Assembly: GCF_015706575.1 (NCBI RefSeq)
Contig: NW_024037064.1
Span: 3,781,427-3,845,426, forward strand
DNA length: 64,000 nucleotides
Direction of reading: 5' to 3'
Source: Patiria miniata
Taxonomy: Eukaryota; Echinodermata; Asteroidea; Valvatida; Asterinidae
Under the pieces are notes generated by a model. That model did not search any database and was not told the origin of the DNA. It saw only the letters and a program-made list of their open reading frames with translations. A program made the position numbers and the translations under genes. Shown piece after piece: positions 1-11,775 of the stretch (the first letter of the stretch is position 1; every line of letters begins with the position of its first letter).

Positions 1-1365
1 AAATGGACAATACAACTTGCTTTTCCATCAAGCATGTGAAGTTGTTAAATGATTCATCAATTTATGAAGCCTATCAATTTGTTTATTTTAAGATGATTAA
101 ATAGGCAGCAAAGAAAGACTGGAGACTATTTAAATTAACATGTTATCACAGTCACTGTACACTGGGGCAGGTCATCTGTAACCATTGTGCTAGCTACATG
201 TACGGTTTCAACAATAACAGGCACAATGCATTCACCATGATTGACTTTTATAATCTGAAAATAACACTTTTTCACAGAAACTTTCTTGACCATTTGCAGG
301 TGTATTTAATATACTCGTTCTAGTTTACCTATGAGTTCTGAAGCACTGCTTTAGATATTAATGTTGTAAACATCAGCATATCGGTACAATGTACGTGCAC
401 GGAGGCCTTAAAGTGTTGTGTGTGACAGCAGGTATCTGTATGCCTGAGAACACATGAAACACTTTTATCAACATGAATAACTTACTGTTTATAATGTTCA
501 CGATTGCCTCTATTATAAACCGAAATTTGAAAAGGAGATAGTGGAAGAAAATAATGGCTTTATTCAATGGCAAATGCGCAAAAACTCATTTCATAAGCAA
601 CTCACTTTGAATTTTTGATAAACAAATTGTCTGCTCATGCTTGGTGGTGTTCTTCAACTTGTTGTTCTTCAGCTCTGGGGTTTTTTTTTTGGGGGGGGGG
701 TAGAAAGGTAAAGGAACAGATCCAAATGCAACCTTAAATGTTCTCAGGAATTTACAGGCGCTGAGGACTAAAGTGGGTCCACAGCCTGAAGATGAAACTT
801 CTTGTGATAATATACGAGACTTGAAAGTGAGCTTGAAACACCACACAGTACAGTATTATCAAAGGTTTTGCTTAAATCAAACAACAAAAAGCTGCTTTCT
901 GTTGTTTGATTTACCGCCAGCAACAGTTAATCCTTTCATCATCCAGTTTATGTTGTGATCAAAATTTCCGTGTGAAATTCATGACAGTTGTGTTCTATTG
1001 ATGAAGATTGTATAAAAAGAGACTGGCCATTTGCATGTATCGTCAACCCTGTGCAACTGCGTTTATCAATATTGTGATCACAGGGACGCACAATTTGAAG
1101 AAACTCTGGATACAATCCTCGGCAACATTTCTAAGTGTACATTTTACTGCACGTAATTGGAAAATTTAACCAATTGACATGATTGAATACATTATGGATG
1201 AAGGTAAACAAAAATGCTACTTGCCTAAAAAAAAATAATAGGTCGAAAAATTGACATGCACATTGTTCGGATTTGTTGAATTTCAGCTTGAAAGAATTGT
1301 TATGAATCATGTTCATGTATACTTAATGAATAGTTTACTCATACTAATTTTATGATTTCTTTTAG
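1..1365. other. Non-coding DNA upstream of NACHT exon A, probably intron
   Basis: No gene is recognised here. From about 840 onward the sequence is alignable by eye with about 54330-54810, the intron in front of the NACHT exon of receptor gene B. This part is therefore most likely the last intron of receptor gene A. In gene B the Death exon lies about 1.8 kb upstream of the NACHT exon, so the matching exon of gene A would fall before base 1. A T-run followed by a G-run lies at about 680-702. The small open frames look fortuitous. Confidence 0.6.
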
Positions 1366-3611
1366 AAATCACCGGACTCCAGGGGTCGGGTACCTTTGAG
1401 GATTTGCAACAGGAAATTATTGACAGTTACAAGGAAACTGCAACGACTATTCCTGCACACCCTACACTGCAGTCACGTAATGTGGGTATTGATCAGTTCT
1501 TCATTCCCCTGCATCTCAAAAAGAACATTCCAGGCAAAACAACATCAGAGAGATCGGTGACATTACCAGAAGGAAAAATATTCTTGGATGAAGAACAAAA
1601 TGTAATTCTCCAATCCTTGGATGATTTGTTCGATCAGGAAATAGTTAAGGAAATCAAGATTCTTCTTTTTGGCGGGGCCGGGACGGGTAAATCAACCCTG
1701 TTAGTGAAAGTTACAAACTCCTGCATCACACTCGGTTCAAAACCCCTTCATGGTAGATTTGAGCTTGTGCTTTGGATAAAGCTGAGGCACATGCAGCAAT
1801 CTAGTTGTGTCTTGGATGCCATATTTGACCAAATTCTAGCACGTAACACCAAACTGACGAAACACAAAGTGAAAGGGTTCATTGATGATCACGAATCACG
1901 CATTGCTTTTCTGTTGGACGGAGTGGATGAAATCCCATCTCATGTTTTGCAATCTGAGGAGGGCGTATACAGGGTTCAGGATATCTTACACAACAGAGTC
2001 CTTACACAAAGTTTTGTGCTGGTCACAACCCGACCACACAAGATGAGTTATGTACTTGGGGGTACAGCGAATTTCGCTCAGGTGGAGACACTGGGCTTCA
2101 CACCACAAGATAGAGATCAGTACATCAGATTAAACCTTCCTGATGATGCTGACATGGGAGAGGCATTGATTTCATATCTGAAAGACAATGCAAATCTTCA
2201 GCAAATGGCTGTAGTTCCAATCATTTCCCAGATGCTGTGCCTTGTTTGGAAGAATCAAAAGTCACTGCCTGAGAGAATTACCGAGCTGTACACAGAATTT
2301 GCGGTGGCTCTTTTCAAGCGCCGCAATAAAGATATGAGTGATGAACAGGTAATGTCTAACATGATGTCCATCATTGATGGCTTGGGGCCTGTTGCATTGC
2401 AAGGGTTACTAGACTCTAGAGGGGAAAGGCTCATGTTCAAAGAAAGTGAATTTCAGTCTTGCTTAGATAAGGGTCTTGCAGTGGGTTTTGTTCAAAGTGA
2501 AAAGTTCCAGTGTGGACCGGGTGAAAGAGTGTTGGTCACTTTCCCCCACAAGTCCATCCAAGAGTACTTTGCAGCATGTCACCTGGTGAAATTACCAGAC
2601 GATGATGAAAACAATTTTCATTGTCAGTTGGAGCAGATTGGAGAATGCAATATTCTTGCGATGGAATACCTGCTGAGATTTTGTTGTGGTAGATCAATGC
2701 AGGCTGCTGGTCTCATTCTGGATCACATTCAAGAGATGCAAGGTGATGAGATGGAACTGCAGAGATTGGCTCTTTTGTTGCTATTTGAGTCTGGTTCAGA
2801 AGAGTTTTCTACCAAACTAGTCAGACCAACTCGCGTAGACTGCCATAGGAACGAAGACCTAAAATCACTGAGCTACTACTTACAGCATGTCACTCCGCCA
2901 CTTGAAGGTACAATTTTTTACATGGATGTAAGAAAGCAGGAGCTTAACCTTCTGAGGGAAATTTATCTGAGTGACAGCATGGAGTCAAATGAGCTGATAT
3001 TGGTTCACTACTTCTTGTCTGAGCAGGAGGAGGAGGAGCTTAGTCTCCTTGAGGAAACGCTTGGTGTTGTGGATGAACAGGACCGTGCTCAATTAGGCAT
3101 TGTGGTTTGCATTGAGGCAAAGTCATGGTTTGACATTGGGCGTGTATCCCACAGCTTTTTCTGCATGCAGGATCAAATAGGCATCCTCGGATTGGGTATG
3201 ATTCAACGATCACCGGATGAGGTTGTCAATCAAGTAAAGGCACTGGAAGGATGCAGGTTGAGTTATCTCTCACTGTGTGACACCAACCTGCATGGACGGG
3301 TTAGAGATGTCAGCCACATCTCGTCATCCCTTAGAGCTTTACTCCTCAGCGAATGCAGGTTGGTCGATGATGACATGAAGGACCTGGGGAGCATCCTTCC
3401 TACTGGGCATGCTTTAGAATATCTTAACCTTGATGACAATGCATTCAGTTTGGATGCAGTGACGGCTCTCACCCGTCATCTCCAAGGTCTCCCTAAGTTA
3501 CGTCACCTCAAACTTCGTAACATCGGCCTCGATGCTGAGCTCGTCAGACATGTTGTAAGTGAAAACCTCCCTCACCTGGAGGAAACAGAAGAGGGGGAAT
3601 TCAAAGCCTAA
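1366..3611 (+). CDS. NACHT-LRR exon of NOD-like receptor gene A (3' part of gene)
   Basis: This is the last coding exon of a NOD-like receptor, expected to be a cytosolic STAND ATPase sensor. The acceptor tttttag-type site ends at 1365. The frame enters in phase 1 (two bases, then ATC ACC GGA) and runs to a TAA at 3609-3611. Numbering from the internal Met at 1404, the P-loop GGAGTGKST is at residues 90-98 and the Walker B LLDGVDE is at 170-176. A long helical NACHT-associated region follows, with FPHKSIQEYFAACHL, the usual winged-helix-end motif. About three leucine-rich repeats close the protein (about 610-720). No transmembrane segment is seen. The N-terminal Death and linker exons are not in the window. 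Gene B at 54811-57056 is a close paralogue. The NACHT call is firm. The ligand is unknown. Confidence 0.9.
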
Positions 3612-3919
3612 ATAATAATTCACCAAGTCATAACTCTCACTGCCTTCCCTATGAATGCGCCATGCTCATGAGGCACATTACATTGAAATGAGTACATGTG
3701 TAGCTCGTATCATTGGTCATTTTCCATCAAGTCAATATTCTGTGACAAACAAAAGAATAAGTAAAAGAATACAATAAACAACGGCAGTCAATAACAACAA
3801 CAACTTTACTTTCAGAGGACAATAAGGGGCTTGATAACAAATGAAAATGTCAACAAAAAGGTTTCAATACAAATAGATTTATTTGGGATCTTCTTATTAA
3901 TAAACAAATAAATTCAGCA

Positions 3920-5744
3920 TAGTAGTGGTGCGCCATAGCCACAATATGCTTAAGTATTGTGCAAATTGTGATAAATGCATGAAACTTCGCATGTTGGTTC
4001 TTCATGCCATGGCATTTCATATTTGACCTCTGGTGACCTTTAGAGGTCAATGAACTTTGCATGCACTATTTATAACTTTTGTTCTTTTCACTTTCCAAAG
4101 TTCACTTTCCAATGACCCAAGTCTATGTCATAGGTCTTCATACAATGAAAATAACTATCAGAAGTGACAAAAATTCATATCTGACCTCTGGTGACCTTTG
4201 AGAGATCAATGACCTTTAATAGTAAACCTGTTTAGAGCTATTTGCAAAATTTATTCTTTAAACCGCATCTTTTTTTCACGATTTATGTCTAAATAAAAGG
4301 TATTCATGGTGTAAAGGGAATTTTTCATATAAAGGTCATTTCATATTCAACCTCTGGTCACCTTACAAGAGGTCATGACCTTTGTAAAACAATAGCCTAC
4401 ATATGGATATTAATAAGATTTTCATAATTGTTAATGCCACTTTTTCATGACCTAAGTCTAAAGCTCGAATTTCGGTACCATGAAAAGAATTTTCAGATGT
4501 GGGGACATCATATTTGACGTATAGGTACCCTTGGAGAGGTCAATGAACTTTGTATATCTTAGTTGCCGTTATTTATCATATTTATTCGCCAAAATGCCGG
4601 TTTTCACTTTTGGTGACCCAAGTACCACTAGTGCAAAGAACGGTATTGCACCTATAAGTATAAACTCATGTTATAAATTCAGATCCCACAAACAATTTTG
4701 AGGTGACCTCTGACCTCGTTTCTCCTTGTTTTATTGGCAGACGCAATATGATGGAGATTGGAGTAGATATCTGTGGGTCTGTTTTAATGGAAAATGTACA
4801 TATGTCAAGCAATATTTACTCTTCGGTACTTTTTACACCCTGCTGTATCCACTTGGACTTGGATAGCCACGTTTTTAACTTTTTTTACCAAGACCAATGG
4901 TCACTGTAAGAGAGTGATGCTTGTCCGATGTGTCACTTATATTCTTTTACGTATGCGTCTGCCCTTATAAATAGGAAAATTGAGATCTGAGGTCATGCAA
5001 AAAAAATCTTTGGGGTCTGACTTCATAACATGTTGTACAATAATTATTAAAATACACTCCTTTTGCTCTAATTAGGCTGCAGTCATGAACAATGGGATTT
5101 GGAAGATTAAACACAACCTCGTAAAGGTCATCAGAGGTCAAATATGAAATGTCTACATATCTGAAAATTCATATTATGGCAAGAATACCCAAAATTTAGA
5201 TATGGGTAATGTAAAAGTAGTGTTTTGAATAGTTAATCCTCTTAATATCTATAAATAGGATGCGCAAAGTTCATTGACCCCTTGAAGGCCATCAAAGGTC
5301 AGATATGAGATTCCTTACCTGTGAAATTCTTTTCATAGCATGAGCCACTTAACATTATGATTTGGGGCTTGAAAAGAAATTGGTGTTTAAAGGGTATATC
5401 TTGTAAATAACTATAAATAGAGTTAGTGCAGTTAATACAAAGGTCATTGACCTCTGGAAAGTCATCAAAGGTCAATTGTGAATTTTTTCGCATTTGGTCG
5501 CTATTTACATTGTATGAAGACTATACAAAGACTATGGTCATAGGAAAGTGATATAGTCAAGAACAATATGTATATACATGTATAGAGTATTCAAAGGTCA
5601 TTGACCCCTCCAAGGTCACCAGGGGTCACATATGAAATGCCTCCATATCTGAAAAAATGTGTCATGGCATGAAGAACCAACATGCAAAGTTGAAGGCTTT
5701 TATCACAAAATGCACAATTCTGTCCCTATGCCGCACCACTATAG
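3920..5744. mobile_element. Foldback-type element with long inverted arms, TSD TAG
   Basis: The element spans 3923-5741 and has terminal inverted repeats TAGTGGTGCG...CGCACCACTA. It is flanked by direct TAG triplets (3920-3922 and 5742-5744). Each arm, about 700-800 bp, is built from diverged repeats of roughly 150-190 bp around the phrase GACCTCTGGTGACCTTTGAG. This phrase is on the plus strand in the left arm and inverted in the right arm. The middle (about 4700-5040) has no convincing gene. The duplicated copy B has the unoccupied site (CAGCATAGTTCTTTATTC near 57380), so this is a real insertion that postdates the duplication. The superfamily is not assigned. Confidence 0.85.
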
Positions 5745-8700
5745 CTCTTCATTCTACGCCCCCCCAACCCCCCCCCCCCAAAAAAAATCAATGAATCAAT
5801 TAATCAATCAATCAATCAATGTGAAAAGTCAATCAAATAGTCCAGTACAAAATGATTCCTTGAAGTCTTCAAACATAATAGCACTGTACTATTAAAGCAT
5901 AGTCGTACATTCTGGGTGTCAGTTGAAAGTGTTAAATTGACCTTGTATATCAGTTACATTTTGATTCCAGTGTTGAGTTCATTAAAACTATCGCTTCATA
6001 TTTCCATTGATTGATTCAAAGCAGTTGTTTCTAATTCATTCTCACTCCCCTTCCATGTCGTCTCATCCACACATCATCAATATCTTGGGTGACCTCAGAG
6101 TACAATTGCTTACCATTAGTTCTTTCAGTGCACAAATATACAAGATTATAACACTAGGATCTAATCGTCAATTAAACAGGGGAAGCCACCTCTCCTTTTT
6201 ATTTCTTTTGAGAAAATATCTTGAATCGCATCATCTTACATGAGATCCCACCCTGTTATCTGATAAGAAATATGGCATTCAAACAATTGAAACAAACTAA
6301 TGTGACCACACGCAAATGGCTGCACGACACCCTTCCATAGACCAGTGATGTGCAAAACTTAGTATACAGAATAATACCTCGGACACTTTTGAATTGTGAA
6401 TCACTACATGGGAATTTAAACCCTGAATAAGATTCGCAGTTTTGCCAGAATAGTATTTGCCTCAGCTTTGTACAAATTAGAAAAATCCTGACAAGTTCAC
6501 GTGCCTCCAAATAGATGTTTTCGTTTGTGCGATTGCTCTTCATTCTTAATCAAATCCTTTCTGTAAATTAAAGCAAAATATGCATAAAATGGGAAAAATT
6601 ATGATTCCAGGTTGCTTACTTTTGTATAGATCTTTAACCTTGACTGTTTATGCAATATATATATATTTTTTAAAGTGGTCCAGTTGTGTGAGGACTGTAT
6701 AACATGGATTTCGTTTACTATTCAACTACAGGCCTACCGGCATGTCCATATTAAGAGTTACTATAAACCAGTGTTCATACTGTCAAACAATGATGTATAG
6801 TATATATATACATAGAATGTTGCATTGCCAAATGACACATTTTTGTCAGAGGACAGTCATGTTTGGTCATTCAGGACCAATCGTTGCGATTGTTGTATAC
6901 TCAAAAATGTTTCTGTGTTTCTGATTATGTTGAAATAGGTACAAGTGGACAATTTGCTTGTTTTTATCATTGCAAGCCTCTTCAATGTATTGATTGACAC
7001 TAGATTTGTTTGTTCCAAGTTTGATAAATGTTCTCGTACCAAAACTGATGCTTTTGTTTCTAACAGTTTTGATATTTTGCAGTTGCCCAGGTAATATGAT
7101 CGTTTATAACATGCCCAAATGCAACCATTCAATGGTAGTTCTGCAGGAGAGAAAAAGTATACTTTGAATCAGTGTTTTGATTTATTCACATGCAAAATGT
7201 AAACTTAATGTTAATAATGTTTTTAAACTGTTGTTGCTGGCATGACTCATGAAAGAAGATTTCGATGAAAATGAGATATACACACTGTAACTGCAAAGCC
7301 AAACTGATTGCAATTTTAAATGATGGGGATTTTTTACTCATTAATTTACACATTTAAATGGAGATGGGATGGGATCATTTGCATTTATCCCAAAAGTAAC
7401 CAACCGAATTGTAATCAAAACGCTCACTTGGATTATAGATCGTACTGGTACTAAACACCCTGTGAAATTATTCCGTCTGGCTTGCTATCATTAACAAGAA
7501 ATAAGAAATGTAGGTGATTTCCAATGATAAGTCAATTGACTGATTTTTTGAAATAAGAGGTCTATGGACAAAATCGCGTTTATTGATTAAAAGTGTGTGC
7601 ATGGATATTTCACTCTTTTCCTGAAAAGTAATATCCAAAGCTTCAACATGTTAGGTTTTGAGTATTCTTCTGTGGAACAGTGATAATATTACAAGTAATG
7701 AAAACAAACAAAATAAAATACAAATGTTCATATATGCCTTTAAGCCATGGTTTGCAAATTACATAATTGTGATTTATCTTGTGATTATTAATGTGCAAGT
7801 CTGTAAGATAAGATCATCACTCGGACATAAACTCCAAGTCAAGATAATCTGCTGACTTTTGGATAGTTTTGTTTCTGTGTCACGTTTGCTGAAATTGAGC
7901 AAAATAAAACCTTCATCCTTTATACATGTATAGAACATTGTCATAGTTCCTGACGCTTCTGCAACCAGTGACTGTGCTCCCGTTACACAAAAACACTGGT
8001 TATTGAAATGTCCTCAGTTACTGTGCTTCTGTTTTTCCCAAACGTTATTTCGTTATTATCAAAAAGACATTGAAAGTTGACCTGGATCTTTTTACGAAAA
8101 TGTATTGTCATAAAAATGAAGCACAAAGGAGAACTGACTCGGTGCATTTTAATAACTTTAAAGTTGAACAAAGAAATTGACTGGAGCTGGTTTGACCCTG
8201 TGACCTCCGGATTCCTGTTCCGGCTATAGTCAATTTCTTTGTTTCACTTTAAAATAATGATAAACAACTGAAAATATAAACTAAATGACATTTCCACTAT
8301 TTGGCGGAAGTAAGTTGATTTGTCTTTGATATGGTTAACTGTGAGTAGAGATTTTTTTGGAAATTTGTATGTTATTTGTATTATTTGTTATTGTTGCAGA
8401 AACATTTCTGATCTCTTTTCTTCTTTTTTTCCCCAGAAATTTGGGGAAAAGTTTAAGACGTCAGGGATTATTATTTGACATTGTGTACTTTGTAAGATTA
8501 TTATGTATTTTGTAAACTCATAATTATTATATATTATGGTGTAATAAATCATTGCCTGCAATGACTTGAGTCAATCAAGGAGAAATCTTTGAGGTTATAT
8601 GATTGTTGTGTTATGCCTCCATTCCTCCGTCAGTGATGGACCAATCTCCCGCCTCTGAATTCTACAGCTGGGTCACCACCTGGGTTTTGTAATCAGGCAT

Positions 8701-9507
8701 GCAGGCTTCATAATGAGGATATCCAAAGAAATTCCTTAGAAAATACATTGTATATCAACCCAATCACAAATTTACTTCATGCAATTAAAAAATAAGATAA
8801 CACAGCTCAATCGCTGATGGATCCAGAAGCATTTATTGTTAGGGGAAAGGGGTTCATAACCGACAGGCCAGTTGTTGTCAATTCCTTATGTGGAGGGGCG
8901 GGGCTAGATCGTATTTTATGGGAGGGGCGCAGTGTTTCATTTCTTTCTTTGTATACTTCGATTAGGCTGATCCATATTAAATAAACAACAGTCTGATTTT
9001 TGAATCTGCTTTGTATCTCTCATTGCAAATAAGTTATGATTTTTTTTTCACATGTGTACCGGTATATGGCCCTTATTGCATGCCGTGGTCATAGAATAGG
9101 GCTAGTGCAAACTGTATGGCAATACAGTATTTCTATAGCGAGTTACAGCAAGTGACATTTCTGCCGGGTATTTTGCTGTGACAGGCAGACCTAAGTACAC
9201 ACCCAGTTGTTTACTTCTATTCACCAAAATTGAACTCGACATACTGACTGTATTCTCAACTGCCTAACTTTGCCTTCTACATGTACAATGGCGATGCTGA
9301 AATGCAGGTACCCGGATGTACACATGTCAGCTGAGTCACGTGTGTCAATGAGAGAGCCCTTTTAGAATCCGGTTTGGAAGCTTGAGAGTGCACATGTACT
9401 TCTTCAAGCTTTGTTGATGCTGATTGTGTTTATTAACGCTAAATGGCAAGACCGGGGGTACAACCGATTTCTTTGTTTGCTAATTGTTTCACCAATGTCA
9501 GATAACT
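5745..9507. other. Duplicated non-coding DNA and upstream region of PIH1D2
   Basis: Nothing here looks like a protein gene. A C-run and an (AATC)n stretch lie at 5760-5820. From there to about 8280 the sequence matches copy B (57410-59460) with many small indels that do not preserve a reading frame. Matching open frames in both copies (6742-6924 and 58156-58344) are therefore taken as chance survivors in 3' UTR or intergenic DNA. The stretch 8280-9507 is outside the duplication and leads into the PIH1D2 exon. Confidence 0.5.
8163..8253 (-). repeat. Short SINE-like or hairpin repeat
   Basis: Inverted ends ACAAAGAAATTGACT and AGTCAATTTCTTTGT enclose a segment whose reverse complement contains GGTCACAGGGTCAAACC. 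That resembles a degraded tRNA B box followed by the common tail CTCCAGTCAATTT. The paralogous site at 59346-59452 has a longer version with extra sequence before the second end. It may be a short SINE or a MITE. Confidence 0.45.
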
Positions 9508-9687
9508 ATGGCGACAGGCGTCCAACATGACCTGATGAAGCAGGCACAGTGCTTTTGGTCAATGCTGGATGAGCTTGCAGAGACCGATGAAGACGCATAC
9601 AGGAAGTTCATGGCCACAAACCTCCAAAGAGGACAGCAAGAATTGACACCGGCCAAGCCATGGATGTGTGTCAAGACCCGTATCAAG
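9508..9687 (+). CDS. PIH1D2: PIH1D2 first coding exon
   Basis: Sixty codons run from ATG at 9508 to a good donor (AAG|GTAGGT) at 9687, in phase 0. The peptide has the pattern FWSMLDELAETDEDAYRKF followed by RGQQELTPAKPWMCVKTRIK. This matches the N-terminus of vertebrate PIH1D2 as I recall it (FWxxLDDLAxxDPExYxKFI...). PIH proteins are co-chaperone subunits of HSP90/R2TP-like complexes, with roles in assembling dynein arms. Remaining PIH and CS-domain exons were not found downstream in the window. The 3' part of the exon and its splice site are repeated at 10481-10648 on the other side of a LINE insertion. This leaves two candidate donors. Family call good; the rest of the gene is unaccounted for. 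Confidence 0.75.
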
Positions 9688-9787
9688 GTAGGTTCACTTA
9701 GGCCCCAAATATGTGTGTGTTTACGCTAACATCCTAACAATTATCCAGGTTGGTAGGTAGGAAAATTTCTTTGTTTTTAACTTTCCT
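9619..9787 (+). repeat. Left copy of a 168-bp target duplication
   Basis: This stretch (end of PIH1D2 exon 1, its donor and the start of the intron) recurs almost unchanged at 10481-10648. The two copies directly flank the LINE fragment at 9788-10480, so they are best read as an unusually long target-site duplication. Confidence 0.85.
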
Positions 9788-10434
9788 TACAATGATGTAC
9801 CGGATCACTTGAGCAACTGCCCTCGTGAAGTAAAGACCCGCTGCTATACTACCCTTGTGCGCCCTATTGCTGAGTATGCCAGTTGCGTATGGGACCCCTC
9901 CACAAAAGGAACATCACCAAAATTGAATCTGTCCAGCGTAGTGCTGCCCGGTACATCATGAATAACTACTCAAGAGACAGCAGTGTCAACACCATGCTGA
10001 GTAAACTGGGTTGGGAGTCTCTACAACACCGAAGAGCCATCTCCAAAGTTACAATGATGTACCGCATCACCAACAAACTCATCGACATCCCAGACAACCA
10101 CCTTATCCCGGTCAACTCATCTACCAGAGGCAACAGCCAGAAATACCTCATCCCACCCACCCGTACAACCTAACTGAAGGGCTCCTTCTTCCCAGACACC
10201 ATCCACCTGTGGAACTCACTGCCCCAGCAAGTTGTTGAGTCACCAACCCTGGATGTCTTCAAGACCAGAGTGAACGGTGTCACCCTCAGATAACCGATCT
10301 GTCCCAAAATAGCTGTTTTTTTCCACTTGCACATATTTGTCTTTTTATGCCTCGAGTTATGTCTGCACCTGCTTGTTTGCACTTCAACCAATGTGCGAGT
10401 ATACTCCAGCGGAGGTTTCTGCACAGTATAGGAA

Positions 10435-10480
<46 letters not shown>
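9788..10480 (+). mobile_element. 5'-truncated non-LTR retrotransposon with (GAT)n tail
   Basis: The translated sequence (about 9840-10290) is the C-terminal region after the reverse transcriptase of a LINE. Recognisable phrases are RPIAEYASCVWDP-like, SVQRSAARYI, TMLSKLGWESLQHRRAISK and, in another frame, FFPDTIHLWNSLPQQ. A 3' UTR follows, then a (GAT)n microsatellite tail at 10435-10480. At least one frame change shows that it is inactive. The 5' end is truncated inside the RT region. The flanking repeats are nearly identical, so the insertion looks recent. The family is probably in the CR1/L2/jockey group. Confidence 0.85.
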
Positions 10481-10483
<3 letters not shown>

Positions 10484-10648
10484 CTCCAAAGAGGACAGCA
10501 AGAATTGACACCGGCCAAGCCATGGATGTGTGTCAAGACCCGTATCAAGGTAGGTTCACTTAGGCCCCAAATATGTGTGTGTTTACGCAAACATCCTAAC
10601 AATTATCCAGGTTGGTAGGTAGGAAAATTACTTTTTTTTTTAACTTTC
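10481..10648 (+). repeat. Right copy of the 168-bp target duplication
   Basis: Nearly identical to 9619-9787, including the 3' third of PIH1D2 exon 1 and a second usable-looking donor after ATCAAG at about 10549. It begins immediately after the (GAT)n tail of the LINE. Confidence 0.85.
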
Positions 10649-11319
10649 TTTAGGTGTATTTGTCAGTCTGTCGTACTTTTACTTGACAATTACATTTTTA
10701 TCGGTAACCCACATTACAAGAAAAGAACATGGCAAATTTGAAAACCCTGCATTGTTTAGGGTGGATTCTCTCACAGAAGATCCCTTACTATGAAATGACT
10801 TAACTACAAAAAGAGGTCAACAAATTAACATTCTGTTATTTTGCTAATAAGTTTTTAAGCTCTGGCAGGAGCTTCTACATGTCACTTGGTGGTTGGTCAG
10901 TCTGTCTGTCTGTCTTTCGGTCGGTTGGTCTGTCCCCGAAAATTGAGCAAAATTATTTGACCAAAACAAATTGACTAATTGACCAAATGCCATGCCGTGG
11001 TCATAAAATGCACTCTTGCCAAAAGTTTTCGGAACACCAGTTTTGTTTCAATTGATGCGCATGCATGTTAATTTTGCATTAGGCCTATATCTGTCCCCGA
11101 AAATTGATCAAAACAAGCCCCCTAAGTTTCCCATAAAAAAAATAACTACCAAACTGAAATTACAAAAGGCAAATAGAATACTTAACGAAAATTGTTTGTA
11201 ACAATTTGGAAAGATGTGTATAAAAAAAGGTTTGTAAATGGAGGCAAAGTATGTGCAGTAATGTTATAGTCACGTGGTATTTTGTGTAGCGGTTGGACAG
11301 TGTCCAGAAGGAGGAAATG
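10649..11319. other. Non-coding stretch
   Basis: No gene, RNA or clear repeat family is recognised. A short (GTCT)n-like run lies at about 10895-10915, and the phrase TGTCCCCGAAAATTGA occurs twice (about 10931 and 11091). Further PIH1D2 exons were looked for and not seen. Confidence 0.4.
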
Positions 11320-11775
11320 TCAAAATTGACCAAATGTGTGGTCACATTTGTTGCCAGAGTTTGCACTCGCACTTGTTATTGGTAACGCAGCAGGGGTGGA
11401 TCCAGGAATTATTGCATAATGCTGAACTGTTCGGTTTACGTGTTCCGATTCTCCAGGACTGTATGATAATCTTGATTGTTTCCTCTGAAAGTCCTTTCTC
11501 AATGAGAGAATTCCTGACAAGTGTGCCGCACACAGCACTAGGTTGGTTGCTAGTGGATGTTGACGCTGTGGGTCGTGAGGTAGAGACGCAGAAGTGTCTT
11601 GGTCTTGGTAGTCCAACTGGCTCTGTTGTCAATAGACGTAGTAGCCGTGGAAACCAATGCTGTGTTTTCCAAAAGGAGAGGATGAGCACTCCTGTCCATT
11701 TCTATCTTCTGTAAGACTCTGTCCATTAGAGAAAAGGGCGGAAAACAATAAATTAGTTCATTTTCCCATGGCACT
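11320..11775 (-). mobile_element. DIRS-like tyrosine-recombinase retroelement, fossil fragment
   Basis: On the minus strand, phrases typical of DIRS-type elements appear in order. First comes a segment like the end of the RNase H region (FWKTQHWFPRLLRLL). A spacer follows, then the N-terminus of the tyrosine recombinase (LIEKGLSEETIKIIIQSWR). Only this junction region is present, so it is a small broken remnant of a larger element. The family call rests on recalled similarity. Confidence 0.5.

Larger units (their letters stand above)
840..8280 (+). repeat. Segmental duplication, copy A (partner 54330-59460)
   Basis: The NACHT exon, its upstream intron and several kilobases of downstream DNA recur in the same orientation at about 54330-59460. 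The downstream match is visible in many anchors, for example the GAGGACAATAAGG stretch (3814 and 57277), the ATGGGATGGGATCATTTGCA stretch (about 7363 and 58772) and the SINE-like end at about 8166 and 59346. Copy A holds a 1.8-kb foldback insertion that copy B lacks. The limits are by eye and approximate. Confidence 0.8.

Noticed and set aside
4703-4909. 68-residue open frame in the middle of the foldback element
   Set aside because: No transposase motif, no supporting context, and a length expected by chance.
6742-6924. A similar open frame in both duplication copies (also 58156-58344)
   Set aside because: The similarity comes from the segmental duplication; neighbouring indels do not respect the frame and no domain or splice context supports a gene.
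10286-10602. Open frames with long poly-His, poly-Met, poly-Ile or poly-Ser runs
   Set aside because: They are translations of the (GAT)n tail of the LINE in different frames.
11274-11714. 146-residue plus-strand open frame
   Set aside because: It is the antisense shadow of the DIRS-like fossil read on the minus strand.
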